This document shows, piece by piece, positions 49,221 through 59,811 of a stretch of DNA of 64,000 nucleotides. Made by a program: the position numbers and the translations under genes. The stretch lies in contig CAXTSE010000016.1 in NCBI GenBank assembly GCA_964246985.1, positions 8,012 to 72,011 on the forward strand, written 5' to 3'. The stretch comes from CAXTSE01 sp964246985 (lineage in GTDB: Bacteria; Actinomycetota; Actinomycetes; Actinomycetales; Microbacteriaceae). The notes under the pieces are model-generated. The model had not been told where the DNA came from, ran no database searches, and saw only the letters and a program-made list of their open reading frames with translations. Each line of letters begins with the position of its first letter. Positions within the stretch are counted from its first letter, which is position 1.

Positions 49221-51616
49221 CGGGCGGCGCACGCCGCGGAGCGCGTCTCGGCGCCGACCTGCGGCTGGTGCCCGCAGCGCTCGGCGCGTGGCTGGCGGCG
49301 GGCATCGCGATCGGCGTGCGGGACGCCGGCGGGGCCGTGCCGATCGTCGCCGCCGTGCTCGGTGCGATCTCGATCGCCCTCGTCGTCGGGGTCGTCCTCC
49401 GGCTCGGCGAGCCCGTCGCCGGGGCCAGTGGCGTCCGCCGCCGCGGGAGGGCGGCCGCATCCTCGATCGCCGTCGTGCTCGCCGCCGGAGCCGCCGTGTG
49501 CGCCGCGGTCGCGGCGGGGCAGGCCGCGCGCGAGCCGCCGGAGATCGCCGCGATCCCGTCCGGTCGCACGGTTCAGCTCGACGTCGCCATCACCGGACGT
49601 CCCGTCGAGGGGCGCGTGCCTGGAACACTGCTGAGCGCCGAGCTGGGGGAGCGAGTGCTCGCGGTCTCCAGCCCGATCCTGGTCTTCGGCGAGCCCGACG
49701 ATCCGGGGATCGCCGACGCTCGGATCGGAGAGGTGCTCCGTGTCTCCGCGTCGCTGACCCGCGCGGATGCGGGGGACGACGTCGCGTTCCTCGCCTTCGC
49801 ACGTGACGAGGCCGAGCTCATCGGATCGCCGCCTCCGTTGATCGAGGCTGCCGACGGGATTCGCGCCGGGTTCGTCCGGATCGCCGCCGACCTGCCGGGG
49901 GAGGGCGGTGGGCTGCTGCCGGGTCTTGCGATCGGGGACACCTCCGCGGTCAGTCCGTCGCTCGACGCGGACATGAAGGCCTCGTCGCTCACGCACCTCA
50001 CCGCTGTCTCCGGCGCGAACTGCGCGGTCGTCGTCGGGCTCGTCTTCCTCGCGGCCGCGGGCCTCGGTGCGTCGCGCACCGTGCGCGTGGTCGCGGCCGC
50101 GGTGGCACTGGTCGGCTTCGTCGTGCTCGTGACTCCGGAGGCGAGCGTGGTGCGGGCCGCGGTGATGGCCGCTGTCGCGCTGCTGGCCGTCGCCCTCGGG
50201 CGGCCGTCGCGGGGCATTCCTCTGCTGTCGGTCGCCGTGATCGGGCTCCTCGTCGTCGATCCGTGGCTCGCCCGCAGCTACGGGTTCGCGCTCTCGGTGC
50301 TCGCCACGGGCGGGCTGCTCCTGCTCGCCGCGCCGCTCGCCGCGATCCTCAGCCGGGTCCTGCCGCGCGCCCCGGCCATCGTGCTCGCGGTGCCCATCTC
50401 GGCTCAGCTCGCGTGCCAGCCCGTCCTGCTCCTGCTCGACCCGTCGCTCCCGCTCTTCGGCGTGGTCGCCAACCTCCTCGCCGAACCGGCGGCCCCGATC
50501 GCGACGATGCTCGGCCTGATCGCGTGCCTCCTGGCGCCCGCCCTCCCGGCCGTCGCGACGGCCGTGGCGTGGCTGGCCTGGGTGCCCGCGAGCTGGATCG
50601 CGGCGGTCGCGACCTTCACGGCCGCGCTGCCCGGCGCGCGCAGTCCCTGGCCGACGGGTCCCCTCGGCGTCGTGCTGCTCGTGCTCCTCACGATCGCCGG
50701 GCTCGTCGCCGCGCTCGGGTGGGGTCCGCCTCGGATCCGGCGGCTCGCGCGCGCAGTCGTCGCAGTCGCACTGGTGGCGTACCTGTCCACCCTGGCGGGG
50801 ACGCGCATCGTGACCGAGCTCGGCCGTCCGTCCGACTGGCAGTTCGCGCTGTGCGACGTCGGACAGGGCGACGCGACCGTCATCCGCAGCGCGGGCGTCG
50901 TCGCGCTCGTGGACACGGGACCCGACCCGGCGCTGCTCCGCGCCTGCCTCGGCGAGCTCGGCATCGATCGGATCGACCTGCTCATCCTCACGCACTACGA
51001 CCTCGACCATGTCGGCGGTGTCGACGCCGTCGTCGGGATCGTCGATCGCGCTCTGATCGGACCGCCCGCGATCGCCCCCGACGGCGAGCCCGACAGCGGA
51101 GACGTCGCCGTCGACGCCGCACTCGTGGCAGGCGGGGCACGGGTCGAGCAGGTCTCGCGCGGCCAGCGCGGGGTGCTGGGAGAGCTCCGATGGGAGGTGC
51201 TCTGGCCGCCGGCCCGCGGCGTGGAGCCCGGCAACCCGGCCAGCCTGGTGCTGGCGGTCGAGGGGGGAGGCGGCTGTCGGACCACCTGCCTCAGCGGCAT
51301 CCTGCTCGGCGACCTCGGCGAGGAGTCGCAGATCCGCCTGGCGGGAGCGGCTCGCCTCGCGGGTGTCGACGTCGTCAAGGTCTCGCACCACGGGTCGGCC
51401 GACCAGTCCGCCGAGCTGTACGAGCGGCTGCGTGCGACGGTGGGTCTCATCGGGGTCGGTGCCGACAACGACTACGGGCATCCGACCGACGAGCTGCTCG
51501 GCGTCCTCGCCGCGGTGGGCACCCGCCCGTACCGCACCGACACCGACGGGCTCGTGCTGGTGTCGCCGGGCGACGACGCGGGCAGCCTCGAGGTCTGGAC
51601 CGCGAGCGGACCTTGA
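49217..51616 (+). CDS. comEC: ComEC/Rec2-family DNA-uptake channel
   Basis: 799 aa. Two N-terminal helices, a DUF4131-like/OB region (about 100-220), the competence membrane domain (LTHLTAVSGANCAVVVG, repeated helices to about 530) and a C-terminal metallo-beta-lactamase domain with LTHYDLDHVGGVD (about 591-603) and a later KVSHHGSADQS. The metal-binding motif THxxxDH is TH-YDLDH: His and Asp residues are present. GTG 49217 overlaps comEA by four bases. The nuclease/MBL domain may degrade one DNA strand. Confidence 0.93.
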   Translation: MTGGARRGARLGADLRLVPAALGAWLAAGIAIGVRDAGGAVPIVAAVLGAISIALVVGVVLRLGEPVAGASGVRRRGRAAASSIAVVLAAGAAVCAAVAAGQAAREPPEIAAIPSGRTVQLDVAITGRPVEGRVPGTLLSAELGERVLAVSSPILVFGEPDDPGIADARIGEVLRVSASLTRADAGDDVAFLAFARDEAELIGSPPPLIEAADGIRAGFVRIAADLPGEGGGLLPGLAIGDTSAVSPSLDADMKASSLTHLTAVSGANCAVVVGLVFLAAAGLGASRTVRVVAAAVALVGFVVLVTPEASVVRAAVMAAVALLAVALGRPSRGIPLLSVAVIGLLVVDPWLARSYGFALSVLATGGLLLLAAPLAAILSRVLPRAPAIVLAVPISAQLACQPVLLLLDPSLPLFGVVANLLAEPAAPIATMLGLIACLLAPALPAVATAVAWLAWVPASWIAAVATFTAALPGARSPWPTGPLGVVLLVLLTIAGLVAALGWGPPRIRRLARAVVAVALVAYLSTLAGTRIVTELGRPSDWQFALCDVGQGDATVIRSAGVVALVDTGPDPALLRACLGELGIDRIDLLILTHYDLDHVGGVDAVVGIVDRALIGPPAIAPDGEPDSGDVAVDAALVAGGARVEQVSRGQRGVLGELRWEVLWPPARGVEPGNPASLVLAVEGGGGCRTTCLSGILLGDLGEESQIRLAGAARLAGVDVVKVSHHGSADQSAELYERLRATVGLIGVGADNDYGHPTDELLGVLAAVGTRPYRTDTDGLVLVSPGDDAGSLEVWTASGP

Positions 51617-51662
51617 CATTCAGCCGGAGGTGTAACAGGCTCAAATTATCTTGATATCAAGA
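51613..51662 (+). promoter_or_regulatory. Consensus promoter and 14-bp palindromic operator
   Basis: TTGACA (51613-51618, overlapping the comEC stop) and CAGGCT (51636-51641) are 17 bases apart. The perfect palindrome TCTTGATATCAAGA (51649-51662) covers the expected transcription start. TTGATATCAA-type palindromes are common MarR-family operators. It controls the tam-like gene and the VOC gene coupled to it. Confidence 0.55.
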
Positions 51663-51676
51663 GAAATGAGCGCGTG

Positions 51677-52483
51677 ATGACGACCTGGGATCCCGACCGC
51701 TACCTCACGTTCGCCGACCAGCGCGGACGCCCGTTCGTCGAGCTGGTGGGCCGCATCGCCGCTATCTCGCCGCGCACCGTCGTCGACCTCGGATGCGGTC
51801 CCGGCAACCTCACGCGGTTGCTCGCCGACCGGTGGCCGGATGCGGAGGTGACGGGTCTCGACACCAGCGCCGAGATGATCGCGCGCGCCCGCCGCGACGT
51901 GCCAGAGCTCCGCTTCGACGTCTCCGATCTCCGGGACTGGCGCCCCGCCACGCCCGTCGACGTCGTCGTCTCGAACGCCACCCTGCAGTGGGTGCCCGGT
52001 CATCTCGAGCTGCTGCCCGCGCTCCTCGCGACGAACGCGCCCGGTGGCTGGTTGGCCTTCCAGGTTCCGGGCAACTTCGGCGAGCCGAGTCATGCGCTGC
52101 TGCACGAGCTCGCGGCAGAGGCGCCCTACGCCGAGCACACCGCGGGAGTCGAGCAGCCGTCGTCGCACGCGCCCGCCGAGTACTACGACGCACTGTCCGG
52201 GGCGGGCACGGCCGCGGTCCCGGTCGAGGTCGACGTCTGGGAGACCACGTACACGCACGTACTGAGCGGCCCGGATCCGGTGTTCACCTGGGTATCCGGT
52301 ACGGGAGCGCGACCGACGCTCCAGGCGCTGCCCGACGAGCTGCGCCAGGACTTCGAGGTCGAGTACCGTCGGCGGCTCGCCGAGGCTTACCCGGTCCGCC
52401 GCGACGCGAAGGTGCTGCTGCCGTTCCGCCGCATCTTCGCCGTCGCGCATCGCCTCGGTGACGGAGCAGGTGACCAGGGGTGA
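51677..52483 (+). CDS. tam: Trans-aconitate 2-methyltransferase-like
   Basis: 268 aa from ATG 51677; GTG 51674 gives one more residue. SAM-binding motif I VVDLGCGPGNLT is near 40-51. The family-specific pieces TTWDPDRYLTFADQRGRPF, NATLQWVPGH, FQVPGNFGEPSH and WVSGTGARPTLQAL match Tam, which methylates trans-aconitate, a toxic by-product of the TCA cycle. Two coupled genes follow (VOC protein overlapping by four bases). Confidence 0.87.
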   Translation: MTTWDPDRYLTFADQRGRPFVELVGRIAAISPRTVVDLGCGPGNLTRLLADRWPDAEVTGLDTSAEMIARARRDVPELRFDVSDLRDWRPATPVDVVVSNATLQWVPGHLELLPALLATNAPGGWLAFQVPGNFGEPSHALLHELAAEAPYAEHTAGVEQPSSHAPAEYYDALSGAGTAAVPVEVDVWETTYTHVLSGPDPVFTWVSGTGARPTLQALPDELRQDFEVEYRRRLAEAYPVRRDAKVLLPFRRIFAVAHRLGDGAGDQG

Positions 52484-52881
52484 AGCTGCACCACGTCCAG
52501 GTGGCCTGCCCCGTGGGAGGCGAGGAGATCGCGCGGAGGTTCTGGGTCGAGGGCATCGGCCTCACCGAGGTCGCCAAGCCCTCGGATCTCGCAGGACGAG
52601 GCGGTGCGTGGTTCCGGGCATGCACCGCGGCAGTCGGGGCGGGCGGCATCGGCACGATCGCCCTCGAGATCCACGTCGGGGTCGAGGACCCGTTCGCTCC
52701 CGCCCGCAAGGCGCACCCCGCCATCCTCTTCGACGGGGTGGCGGACCTCGACCGCGCCGACCGTCGTCTCGTCCGGTTGGGGTTCGATGTCGACCGCTCC
52801 CAAAGGCTCACGTTCCCCGGGTATCAGCGCCTGCACGTCGTCGACGGTCACGGCAACCGGGTCGAGCTCCTCGCGCAGTGA
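52480..52881 (+). CDS. VOC-family (glyoxalase-like) protein
   Basis: 133 aa, one pair of beta-alpha-beta-beta-beta modules. LHHVQVACPVGGEEIARRFW starts the first module; the end HVVDGHGNRVELL has the usual metal-site Glu. It overlaps the methyltransferase stop by four bases. Substrate unknown. Confidence 0.82.
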   Translation: MKLHHVQVACPVGGEEIARRFWVEGIGLTEVAKPSDLAGRGGAWFRACTAAVGAGGIGTIALEIHVGVEDPFAPARKAHPAILFDGVADLDRADRRLVRLGFDVDRSQRLTFPGYQRLHVVDGHGNRVELLAQ

Positions 52882-52899
52882 CGCGTCGCACCCGCCGGA

Positions 52900-52914
52900 T
52901 AGTCTGAGCGCATG
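52900..52914 (+). promoter_or_regulatory. Leaderless -10 of holA (TAGTCT-N6-ATG)
   Basis: TAGTCT at 52900-52905, ATG 52912. Confidence 0.55.
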
Positions 52915-53970
52915 GCAGCCCCACGACGACCCGCTGCACGCGGCGGCTCGTCCAAGGGCGGCAGCGGCAAGACGCCGAAGGCGTCGATCCCGCAGCTCCC
53001 GTGGGACCAGGTGCGGCCCGCGCCCGTCGTGCTCGTCTCGGGCACCGAGGCAGTGCTCGCCGATCGCGCGATGCGCCTTCTGCGCGACATCCTGAAGGCC
53101 GAGGACCCGAGCCTCGAGGTCTCCGAGATCGACGCGGCCGCCTACTCGCCGGGGCAGCTGCTCACCCTCGCGAGTCCCTCGCTCTTCGCCGAGCCCCGCT
53201 ACCTGCGCGTCGACAGCGTCGAGAAGTGCACCGACGCGTTCCTCGACGAGACGCTGGCCTATCTCGAGAACCCCGCCGAGGACACGTTCCTCGTGCTGCG
53301 GCACAACGGAGGGGTCCGCGGCAAGAAGCTGCTCGACGCGATCCGCTCAGGCACGGGCGGCGGCATCGAGATCGTCTGCGCCGAGATCAAGCGCGAGAGC
53401 GACCGCATCGACTTCGTGCAGGCCGAGTTCGCCTCGGCACGTCGCCGCGTCAGCCACGGCGCGGTCCGCGCCCTCGTCTCGGCCTTCGCCGACGACCTGG
53501 CCGAGCTGGCCGCCGCCTGCCGCCAGCTGCTGTCCGACACCGACGACGAGATCACCGAGGCCGTGGTCGCCAAGTACTACGGCGGCCGCATCGAGACCAC
53601 GGCGTTCGCGGTCGCCGATGCCGCCATCGCCGGACGTCACGGCGAGGCCCTGGGGCTTCTGCGGCATGCGCTCGCCTCGGGTGCCGACCCCGTGCCGATG
53701 GTCGCCGCGTTCGCGAGCAAGGTGCGCACGATGGCGAAGCTCTCCGGTTCCCGTGGCAGCTCGGGCGAGCTCGCCCAGCGGTTCGGGTTGGCTCCTTGGC
53801 AGGTGGACCGCGCCCGCCGCGACCTGCAGGGCTGGACCGACGCGGGGCTCGGCCGCGTGATCCAGGCCCTGGCCGAGTCGGATGCGCAGGTCAAGGGCGG
53901 CGGCCGCGATCCGGTCTACACGCTCGAGCGCCTGGTCGAGACCGTGGCGGCCCGCGGCGGGCGGGACTGA
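52912..53970 (+). CDS. holA: DNA polymerase III delta subunit
   Basis: Opens the sliding clamp within the clamp loader. 352 aa. A basic N-tail (about 30 residues) precedes PVVLVSGTEAVLADRAMRLL, the RarA-like ATPase-fold N-domain (without P-loop) and the helical C-domain. LFAEPRYLRVDSVEKC and SGADPVPMVAAFASKVRTM fit actinobacterial HolA. The gene follows comEC by two genes, as in many bacteria. Confidence 0.94.
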   Translation: MAAPRRPAARGGSSKGGSGKTPKASIPQLPWDQVRPAPVVLVSGTEAVLADRAMRLLRDILKAEDPSLEVSEIDAAAYSPGQLLTLASPSLFAEPRYLRVDSVEKCTDAFLDETLAYLENPAEDTFLVLRHNGGVRGKKLLDAIRSGTGGGIEIVCAEIKRESDRIDFVQAEFASARRRVSHGAVRALVSAFADDLAELAAACRQLLSDTDDEITEAVVAKYYGGRIETTAFAVADAAIAGRHGEALGLLRHALASGADPVPMVAAFASKVRTMAKLSGSRGSSGELAQRFGLAPWQVDRARRDLQGWTDAGLGRVIQALAESDAQVKGGGRDPVYTLERLVETVAARGGRD

Positions 53971-53977
53971 TCACGCC

Positions 53978-54418
53978 ATGAGCATCAAGCTCGAGAACGT
54001 CGGCATCGCGGTACGCGACCTCGAGGCGACGATCGCCTTCTTCGTCGACCTCGGGCTCACTGTCATCCAGCGCGACACCGTGAGCGGGGAGTGGGCCGAC
54101 ACCGCCGTCGGCCTCGATGGCAACCACACCCGGATCGCCATCCTGCAGACCCCGGATGGACACGGACGGCTCGAGCTGTTCGAGTATCTGCACCCCGAGG
54201 CCATCGAGAGCGAGCCCGCTCAGCCGAATCAGATCGGGGTGCACCGCGTCGCGTTCTCGGTGGACGACCTCGACGAGTCCCTCGCGATCGCGGCACGGCA
54301 CGGGTATCACCCGCTGCGTGGCGTCGCGAATTATCAGAACGTCTACCGGCTGACCTACCTGCGCGGCCCGAGCGGCATCATCCTGATGCTCGCCGAGGCT
54401 CTGTCACCTCGTCACTAG
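53978..54418 (+). CDS. VOC-family (glyoxalase-like) protein
   Basis: 146 aa. KLENVGIAVRDLEATIAFFVDLGL begins module one, and GVHRVAFSVDDLDESLAIAARHG module two. The ends GRLELFEYLHP and YLRGPSGIILMLAE place likely metal-binding Glu residues. It is 7 bases downstream of holA with no good ribosome site, so it may be translated from the holA transcript. Substrate unknown. Confidence 0.83.
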   Translation: MSIKLENVGIAVRDLEATIAFFVDLGLTVIQRDTVSGEWADTAVGLDGNHTRIAILQTPDGHGRLELFEYLHPEAIESEPAQPNQIGVHRVAFSVDDLDESLAIAARHGYHPLRGVANYQNVYRLTYLRGPSGIILMLAEALSPRH

Positions 54419-54445
54419 ACGACGCAGTCGCCCCCGCGCACGGAA

Positions 54446-54479
54446 GAAGCCCCGCACTCCGTGAGGAGCGCGGGGCTTC
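54446..54479. terminator. Bidirectional terminator between the VOC gene and rpsT
   Basis: GAAGCCCCGCACTCC pairs with GGAGCGCGGGGCTTC with a single A-C mismatch and a GTGA loop. Confidence 0.75.
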
Positions 54480-54495
54480 GTCGACGTTGCGGGGC

Positions 54496-54756
54496 CTACA
54501 GGCTCGCGGCGGCCTTCGCGATGGCCGACTTGCGGTTCGCGGCCTGGTTGGCGTGGATGACGCCCTTGCTCGTGGCCTTGTCGAGCTTCTTCGTCGCGAC
54601 GGCGACGGCGGCGACGGCCTTGTCCTTGTCGCCGGCCGTGATGGCCTCGCGAGCGGTGCGGATGGCCGTCTTGAGCTCGCTCTTGACCGCCTTGTTGCGC
54701 TCCTGCGCCTTCTTGTTGGTGCCGATGCGCTTGATCTGCGACTTGATGTTCGCCAT
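54496..54756 (-). CDS. rpsT: 30S ribosomal protein S20
   Basis: Primary 16S rRNA-binding protein. 86 aa, beginning MANIKSQIKRIGTNKKAQER and ending RKSAIAKAAASL. It is rich in Lys and Ala, as usual. ATG 54756 gives the family N-terminus; an upstream in-frame ATG at 54804 would add residues not found in S20. A TAACGT at 54871 may be its -10, giving a leader of about 100 nt with GTGTG-N8-CACAC, possibly for autoregulation. Confidence 0.97.
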   Translation of the reverse strand: MANIKSQIKRIGTNKKAQERNKAVKSELKTAIRTAREAITAGDKDKAVAAVAVATKKLDKATSKGVIHANQAANRKSAIAKAAASL

Positions 54757-54871
54757 GGAGAATCGTTCTTTCGTTCGTGTGGAAAAAGTGTGGATGCTTG
54801 CCAACGCGGTAGAGGAACGCCCCGGCGAATCGTGTGGAGGGAATCACACACAAAACCAAGGGGCTACGTTA
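54757..54871 (-). promoter_or_regulatory. rpsT promoter and leader
   Basis: TAACGT (54871-54866) is the likely -10. The leader contains a GTGTG-N8-CACAC hairpin (54849-54832) and an AAAGAACGATT-rich end before the ATG. S20 autoregulation is known in E. coli; here it is only possible. Confidence 0.4.
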
Positions 54872-54895
54872 CCAGGCGCAGACGTCGCGCGGCAA

Positions 54896-55369
54896 TCAGA
54901 CCTCGAACCGAGCCGCGGGGCCGGGGTCGACCGCGTCCGCGATGCGCGACAGGAAGTCGTCCGACATGGGCGGCAGGGCGTCGAGCGGGTACCAGGCGAC
55001 CTCGAGGGCTTCTCCGTCGACAGGCTCCGGGGTGCCGTCGAGGTAGCGGCACGCGAACGTGAGGTCGAGGTACTGCGCGCGGTCTCCGTTGTCGTAGACG
55101 ATGTGGTCGGTCACTCCGACGGAGGCGAGCCGCTCGACGGCGATCCGCACCCCCGCCTCCTCGGCGGCTTCGCGCGCGGCGGCGACGGCCGGATGCTCGC
55201 CCGGATCGATGATGCCCGTGATGGGCGCCCACGCCCCGGTGTCCGATCGGCGGATCAGCAGCACGCGCTCGGCTGCATCGTCGAGCACGACCGCGGTCAC
55301 CCCCGACAGCCAGAGCGGGGCGGTGCCGATGGCGGTGCGCAGCTCGCTGATGAAATCGGGGATCGCCAT
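54896..55369 (-). CDS. NUDIX hydrolase
   Basis: 157 aa. The Nudix box GX5EX7REX2EEXG is GIIDPGEHPAVAAAREAAEEAG at 52-73. The N-terminus (PLWLSGVTAVVLDD) and AWYPLDALPPMS are like actinobacterial Nudix enzymes acting on nucleotide sugars or NAD-like compounds; the substrate is not predictable. ATG 55369 is six bases after TAGCAT. Divergent from the aminotransferase gene. Confidence 0.9.
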   Translation of the reverse strand: MAIPDFISELRTAIGTAPLWLSGVTAVVLDDAAERVLLIRRSDTGAWAPITGIIDPGEHPAVAAAREAAEEAGVRIAVERLASVGVTDHIVYDNGDRAQYLDLTFACRYLDGTPEPVDGEALEVAWYPLDALPPMSDDFLSRIADAVDPGPAARFEV

Positions 55370-55381
55370 GGACCGATGCTA
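55367..55381 (-). promoter_or_regulatory. Leaderless -10 of the NUDIX gene (TAGCAT-N6-ATG)
   Basis: TAGCAT (55381-55376), ATG 55369. Confidence 0.55.
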
Positions 55382-55400
55382 GACGCCGGGCACCGAGCGA

Positions 55401-55415
55401 TAGCGTGGGGCAATG
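55401..55415 (+). promoter_or_regulatory. Leaderless -10 of the aminotransferase gene (TAGCGT-N6-ATG)
   Basis: TAGCGT at 55401-55406, ATG 55413. Divergent from the NUDIX leaderless promoter 20 bases away. Confidence 0.6.
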
Positions 55416-56600
55416 CCCGCGCTCGCCTCGCACATCCCCACGGTGCCGGCCTCCGGCATCCGCCGCGTCTTCGAGCTCGCGCTGGAGCTCGATCGGGCGG
55501 CGGCCGCCGACCCCGCCAGCGGCGACCGGGTCGTGCTGCTCGCGGTGGGCGAGCCCGACGTGCCGATGGCTCCGCACATCGCCGAGGCTGCCATCGACGC
55601 CTGGCAGCGCGACGACACCGGCTACACGGCGAACGGCGGGATCCCCGCCCTCCGCGACGCGATCGTCGCGAAGCTCGCCCGCGACAACGGCATCCACGTC
55701 GAGGTCGAGCAGGTCTGGACCACGATCGGCGCCACCCAGGGTCTCCACCTCGCGATGCAGATGACGCTCGCCGCGGGCGACGAGGTGCTCGTGCCCGACC
55801 CCGGCTACACGACGTTCAGCATGAACGCGCGCATGCTGGACGCCGTTCCCGTGCCGTACTCGCTGACGCCCGAGCGCGGGTTCCTGCCGTCGATCGAGGA
55901 GCTCGAGCGTCTCGTCACCGACCGCACGCGCCTGCTCATCGTCAACTCCCCGTCCAACCCGCTCGGGTCGGTCTTCGGGCGCGAGACCCTGGTCGAGTTG
56001 CTCGACTTCGCCCGGCGCCACGACCTCTGGGTGCTGAGCGACGAGGTCTACGAGCGCTTCGTCTGGGGCGCCGAGCATGTCTCGCTGGCGAGCCTCGACA
56101 CCGAGGACCGCGTGCTCAGCGTCTTCTCGCTGTCGAAGTCGTATGCGATGACGGGAGTGCGCGTCGGGTATCTGGTGACGCCCCCCGGTCTGGCGGCGAC
56201 GATGCGCACCCTGCAGGAGGCGTCGATCAGCTGTGTCGCGGCGCCCGACCAGCGGGCGGCCATCGCGGCGATCGAGGGCGACCAGACGCACGTCGACGCC
56301 GCCCGCGAGCACTACCGTGCCAACCTCGCGGTGGCGACGCGGCTGCTCGACGACCGCGGCATCCGCTACCTCGATCCGCACGGGGCCTTCTACCTGTGGA
56401 TCGACGTCGGCCACGCGACCGGCGGCGATGTCGCCACCTGGGCGGAGGGGTTCCTCGTGCGCGAGCGGGTCGCGGTCGCGCCGGGCAGCGCATTCGGCCG
56501 GTCAGGCGAAGGCTGGATCCGGGTGTGCCTCGCCGCGACAGAGGCGGATCTCGTCGAGGGGCTCGGCCGACTCCCCGCGCCCGCGCCGGTGCCCGCATGA
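55413..56600 (+). CDS. PLP-dependent aminotransferase, class I/II
   Basis: 395 aa. Fold-type I motifs: GEPDVPMAPHI, TIGATQGLHLAMQ, NSPSNPLGSVF and Lys242 in SLSKSYAMTGVRVGYLV, the Schiff-base lysine. GEGWIRVCLAATEADLVEGLGRL closes it. It resembles aspartate/alanine aminotransferases; amino-acid specificity cannot be read. It overlaps the epimerase gene by ATGA. Confidence 0.9.
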   Translation: MPALASHIPTVPASGIRRVFELALELDRAAAADPASGDRVVLLAVGEPDVPMAPHIAEAAIDAWQRDDTGYTANGGIPALRDAIVAKLARDNGIHVEVEQVWTTIGATQGLHLAMQMTLAAGDEVLVPDPGYTTFSMNARMLDAVPVPYSLTPERGFLPSIEELERLVTDRTRLLIVNSPSNPLGSVFGRETLVELLDFARRHDLWVLSDEVYERFVWGAEHVSLASLDTEDRVLSVFSLSKSYAMTGVRVGYLVTPPGLAATMRTLQEASISCVAAPDQRAAIAAIEGDQTHVDAAREHYRANLAVATRLLDDRGIRYLDPHGAFYLWIDVGHATGGDVATWAEGFLVRERVAVAPGSAFGRSGEGWIRVCLAATEADLVEGLGRLPAPAPVPA

Positions 56601-57496
56601 GCCGCCGCATCGTGATCGCCGGCGCGAGCGGCTTCATGGGCACGCGCTTCGCGGAGCTCTATCGCGCCGACGGCGACACGGTGACCACGGTCGGGCGCGC
56701 GCACGCCGACGCGGCATGGGGCGACACCGCCGCGATCGAGCGTCTCGTCGACGGGGCGGACGTGCTCGTCAACCTGGCCGGGAAGAGCGTCGACTGCCGC
56801 TACACCGAGGCGAACAAGGCCGAGATCTTCCGGTCGCGGCTCGAGACGACGCGGGAGCTGGGGCGTGCGGTCGCCGCGGTCGATTCTCCGCCGCGGCTGT
56901 GGCTCAACGCCAGCACGGCGACCATCTACCGGCACGCCGACGACCGTCCGATGGACGAGGCGACGGGCGAGATCGGCAGCGGCTTCTCGGTCGACGTCGC
57001 GACCAGCTGGGAGAGAGCGCTCGAGGACTCCGCCCGCGACGGGGTGCGGCAGGTCGCGATGCGGGCCGCGATCACGCTGGGCGACGGATCGGCGCTCACC
57101 CCGCTCGTGCGGCTCGCGCGGGTGGGGCTCGGCGGCCCGCAGCTGGGCGGGCGGTCCGGCGGCGGACGGCAGCGCTTCAGCTGGGTGCACATCGATGACG
57201 TGTTCGGCGCGATGCGATTCCTCGAGACGAGCGATCTCGCCGGACCGGTGAACGTCACCTCCCCGAACCCGTCGACGAATCGCGAGGTGATGGCGACCAT
57301 CCGGAAGGTGCTCGGGGTGCCCGTGGGCATCCCGCTTCCGCGCATCGCTCTCGAGCTCGGCGCGCGGCTGATCCGCACCGAGACGGAGCTCATCCTCAAG
57401 AGCCGCTGGGTGATCCCGACCCGTCTCCTCGACGCCGGGTTCGTCTTCCGCTACCCCGAGCTGGAGCCGGCCCTGCGGGCGATCCTCTGTCCGTGA
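56597..57496 (+). CDS. NAD(P)-binding epimerase-like protein (TIGR01777 type)
   Basis: 299 aa. GASGFMG at 9-15 is the Rossmann dinucleotide-binding motif; VLVNLAGKSVDCRYTEANKAEIFRSR and RQRFSWVHIDDVFGAMRFL are the TIGR01777/YfcH-family marks. No catalytic YxxxK of a typical short-chain dehydrogenase is evident, as in other family members. The function is unknown, though related proteins affect cell division or chromosome segregation in some reports. Coupled to the aminotransferase gene. Confidence 0.88.
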   Translation: MSRRIVIAGASGFMGTRFAELYRADGDTVTTVGRAHADAAWGDTAAIERLVDGADVLVNLAGKSVDCRYTEANKAEIFRSRLETTRELGRAVAAVDSPPRLWLNASTATIYRHADDRPMDEATGEIGSGFSVDVATSWERALEDSARDGVRQVAMRAAITLGDGSALTPLVRLARVGLGGPQLGGRSGGGRQRFSWVHIDDVFGAMRFLETSDLAGPVNVTSPNPSTNREVMATIRKVLGVPVGIPLPRIALELGARLIRTETELILKSRWVIPTRLLDAGFVFRYPELEPALRAILCP

Positions 57497-57534
57497 GGGG
57501 GGCTAGCCCCATGGGCGATGCCGCCTCCGCTTCG

Positions 57535-57549
57535 TAGCGTGGAGCCATG
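57535..57549 (+). promoter_or_regulatory. Leaderless -10 (TAGCGT-N6-ATG)
   Basis: TAGCGT at 57535-57540, ATG 57547. Confidence 0.55.
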
Positions 57550-57885
57550 ACATCAACCACCCTCCCGGAAGAGACACCCGTCCTCGACGCGACCCCGGCC
57601 CCTGCGCCCGCTCCGGTCGCCGCCCCCGTCGTCGCCAACACGTTCAGCATCACGAGCCTCGTGATGGGAATCCTCGGCATCGCCCTCGGCCAGCCGCTGC
57701 TGGCGATCGCGGCCATCGTCGTCGGCGTCATCGCCCGCCCGCGCGAGCCCCAGGCGCTGCAGACGAGCCTGTGGGGGATCGTCCTCGGCATCATCGGCAC
57801 CTTCGGCGGCGTGGTCCTCGCGTTCCTCGGCCTGGTCGCGTTCGCGCCGCTGTTCATCGGCGGCACCATCGGCGGCTGGTTCTGA
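57547..57885 (+). CDS. DUF4190-like small membrane protein
   Basis: 112 aa. Pro/Ala-rich N-tail (1-30), then membrane helices with SITSLVMGILGIALGQPLLAIAAIVVGVIARPREP and SLWGIVLGIIGTFGGVVLAFLGL. The pattern helix-GxxA-helix is that of DUF4190. Function unknown. Between the epimerase and lepA genes. Confidence 0.75.
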   Translation: MTSTTLPEETPVLDATPAPAPAPVAAPVVANTFSITSLVMGILGIALGQPLLAIAAIVVGVIARPREPQALQTSLWGIVLGIIGTFGGVVLAFLGLVAFAPLFIGGTIGGWF

Positions 57886-57931
57886 CCGTCCCCGCCTGAC
57901 GCCTGCACGTCCGGGCGCGCGGGGCATGGGA

Positions 57932-57943
57932 CAATATCCCGTC

Positions 57944-57946
<3 letters not shown>
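57932..57946 (+). promoter_or_regulatory. Leaderless -10 of lepA (CAATAT-N6-ATG)
   Basis: CAATAT at 57932-57937 and ATG 57944. This favours the second of two in-frame ATGs (57926 is upstream of the -10). Confidence 0.5.
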
Positions 57947-59809
<1,863 letters not shown>

Positions 59810-59811
59810 CC

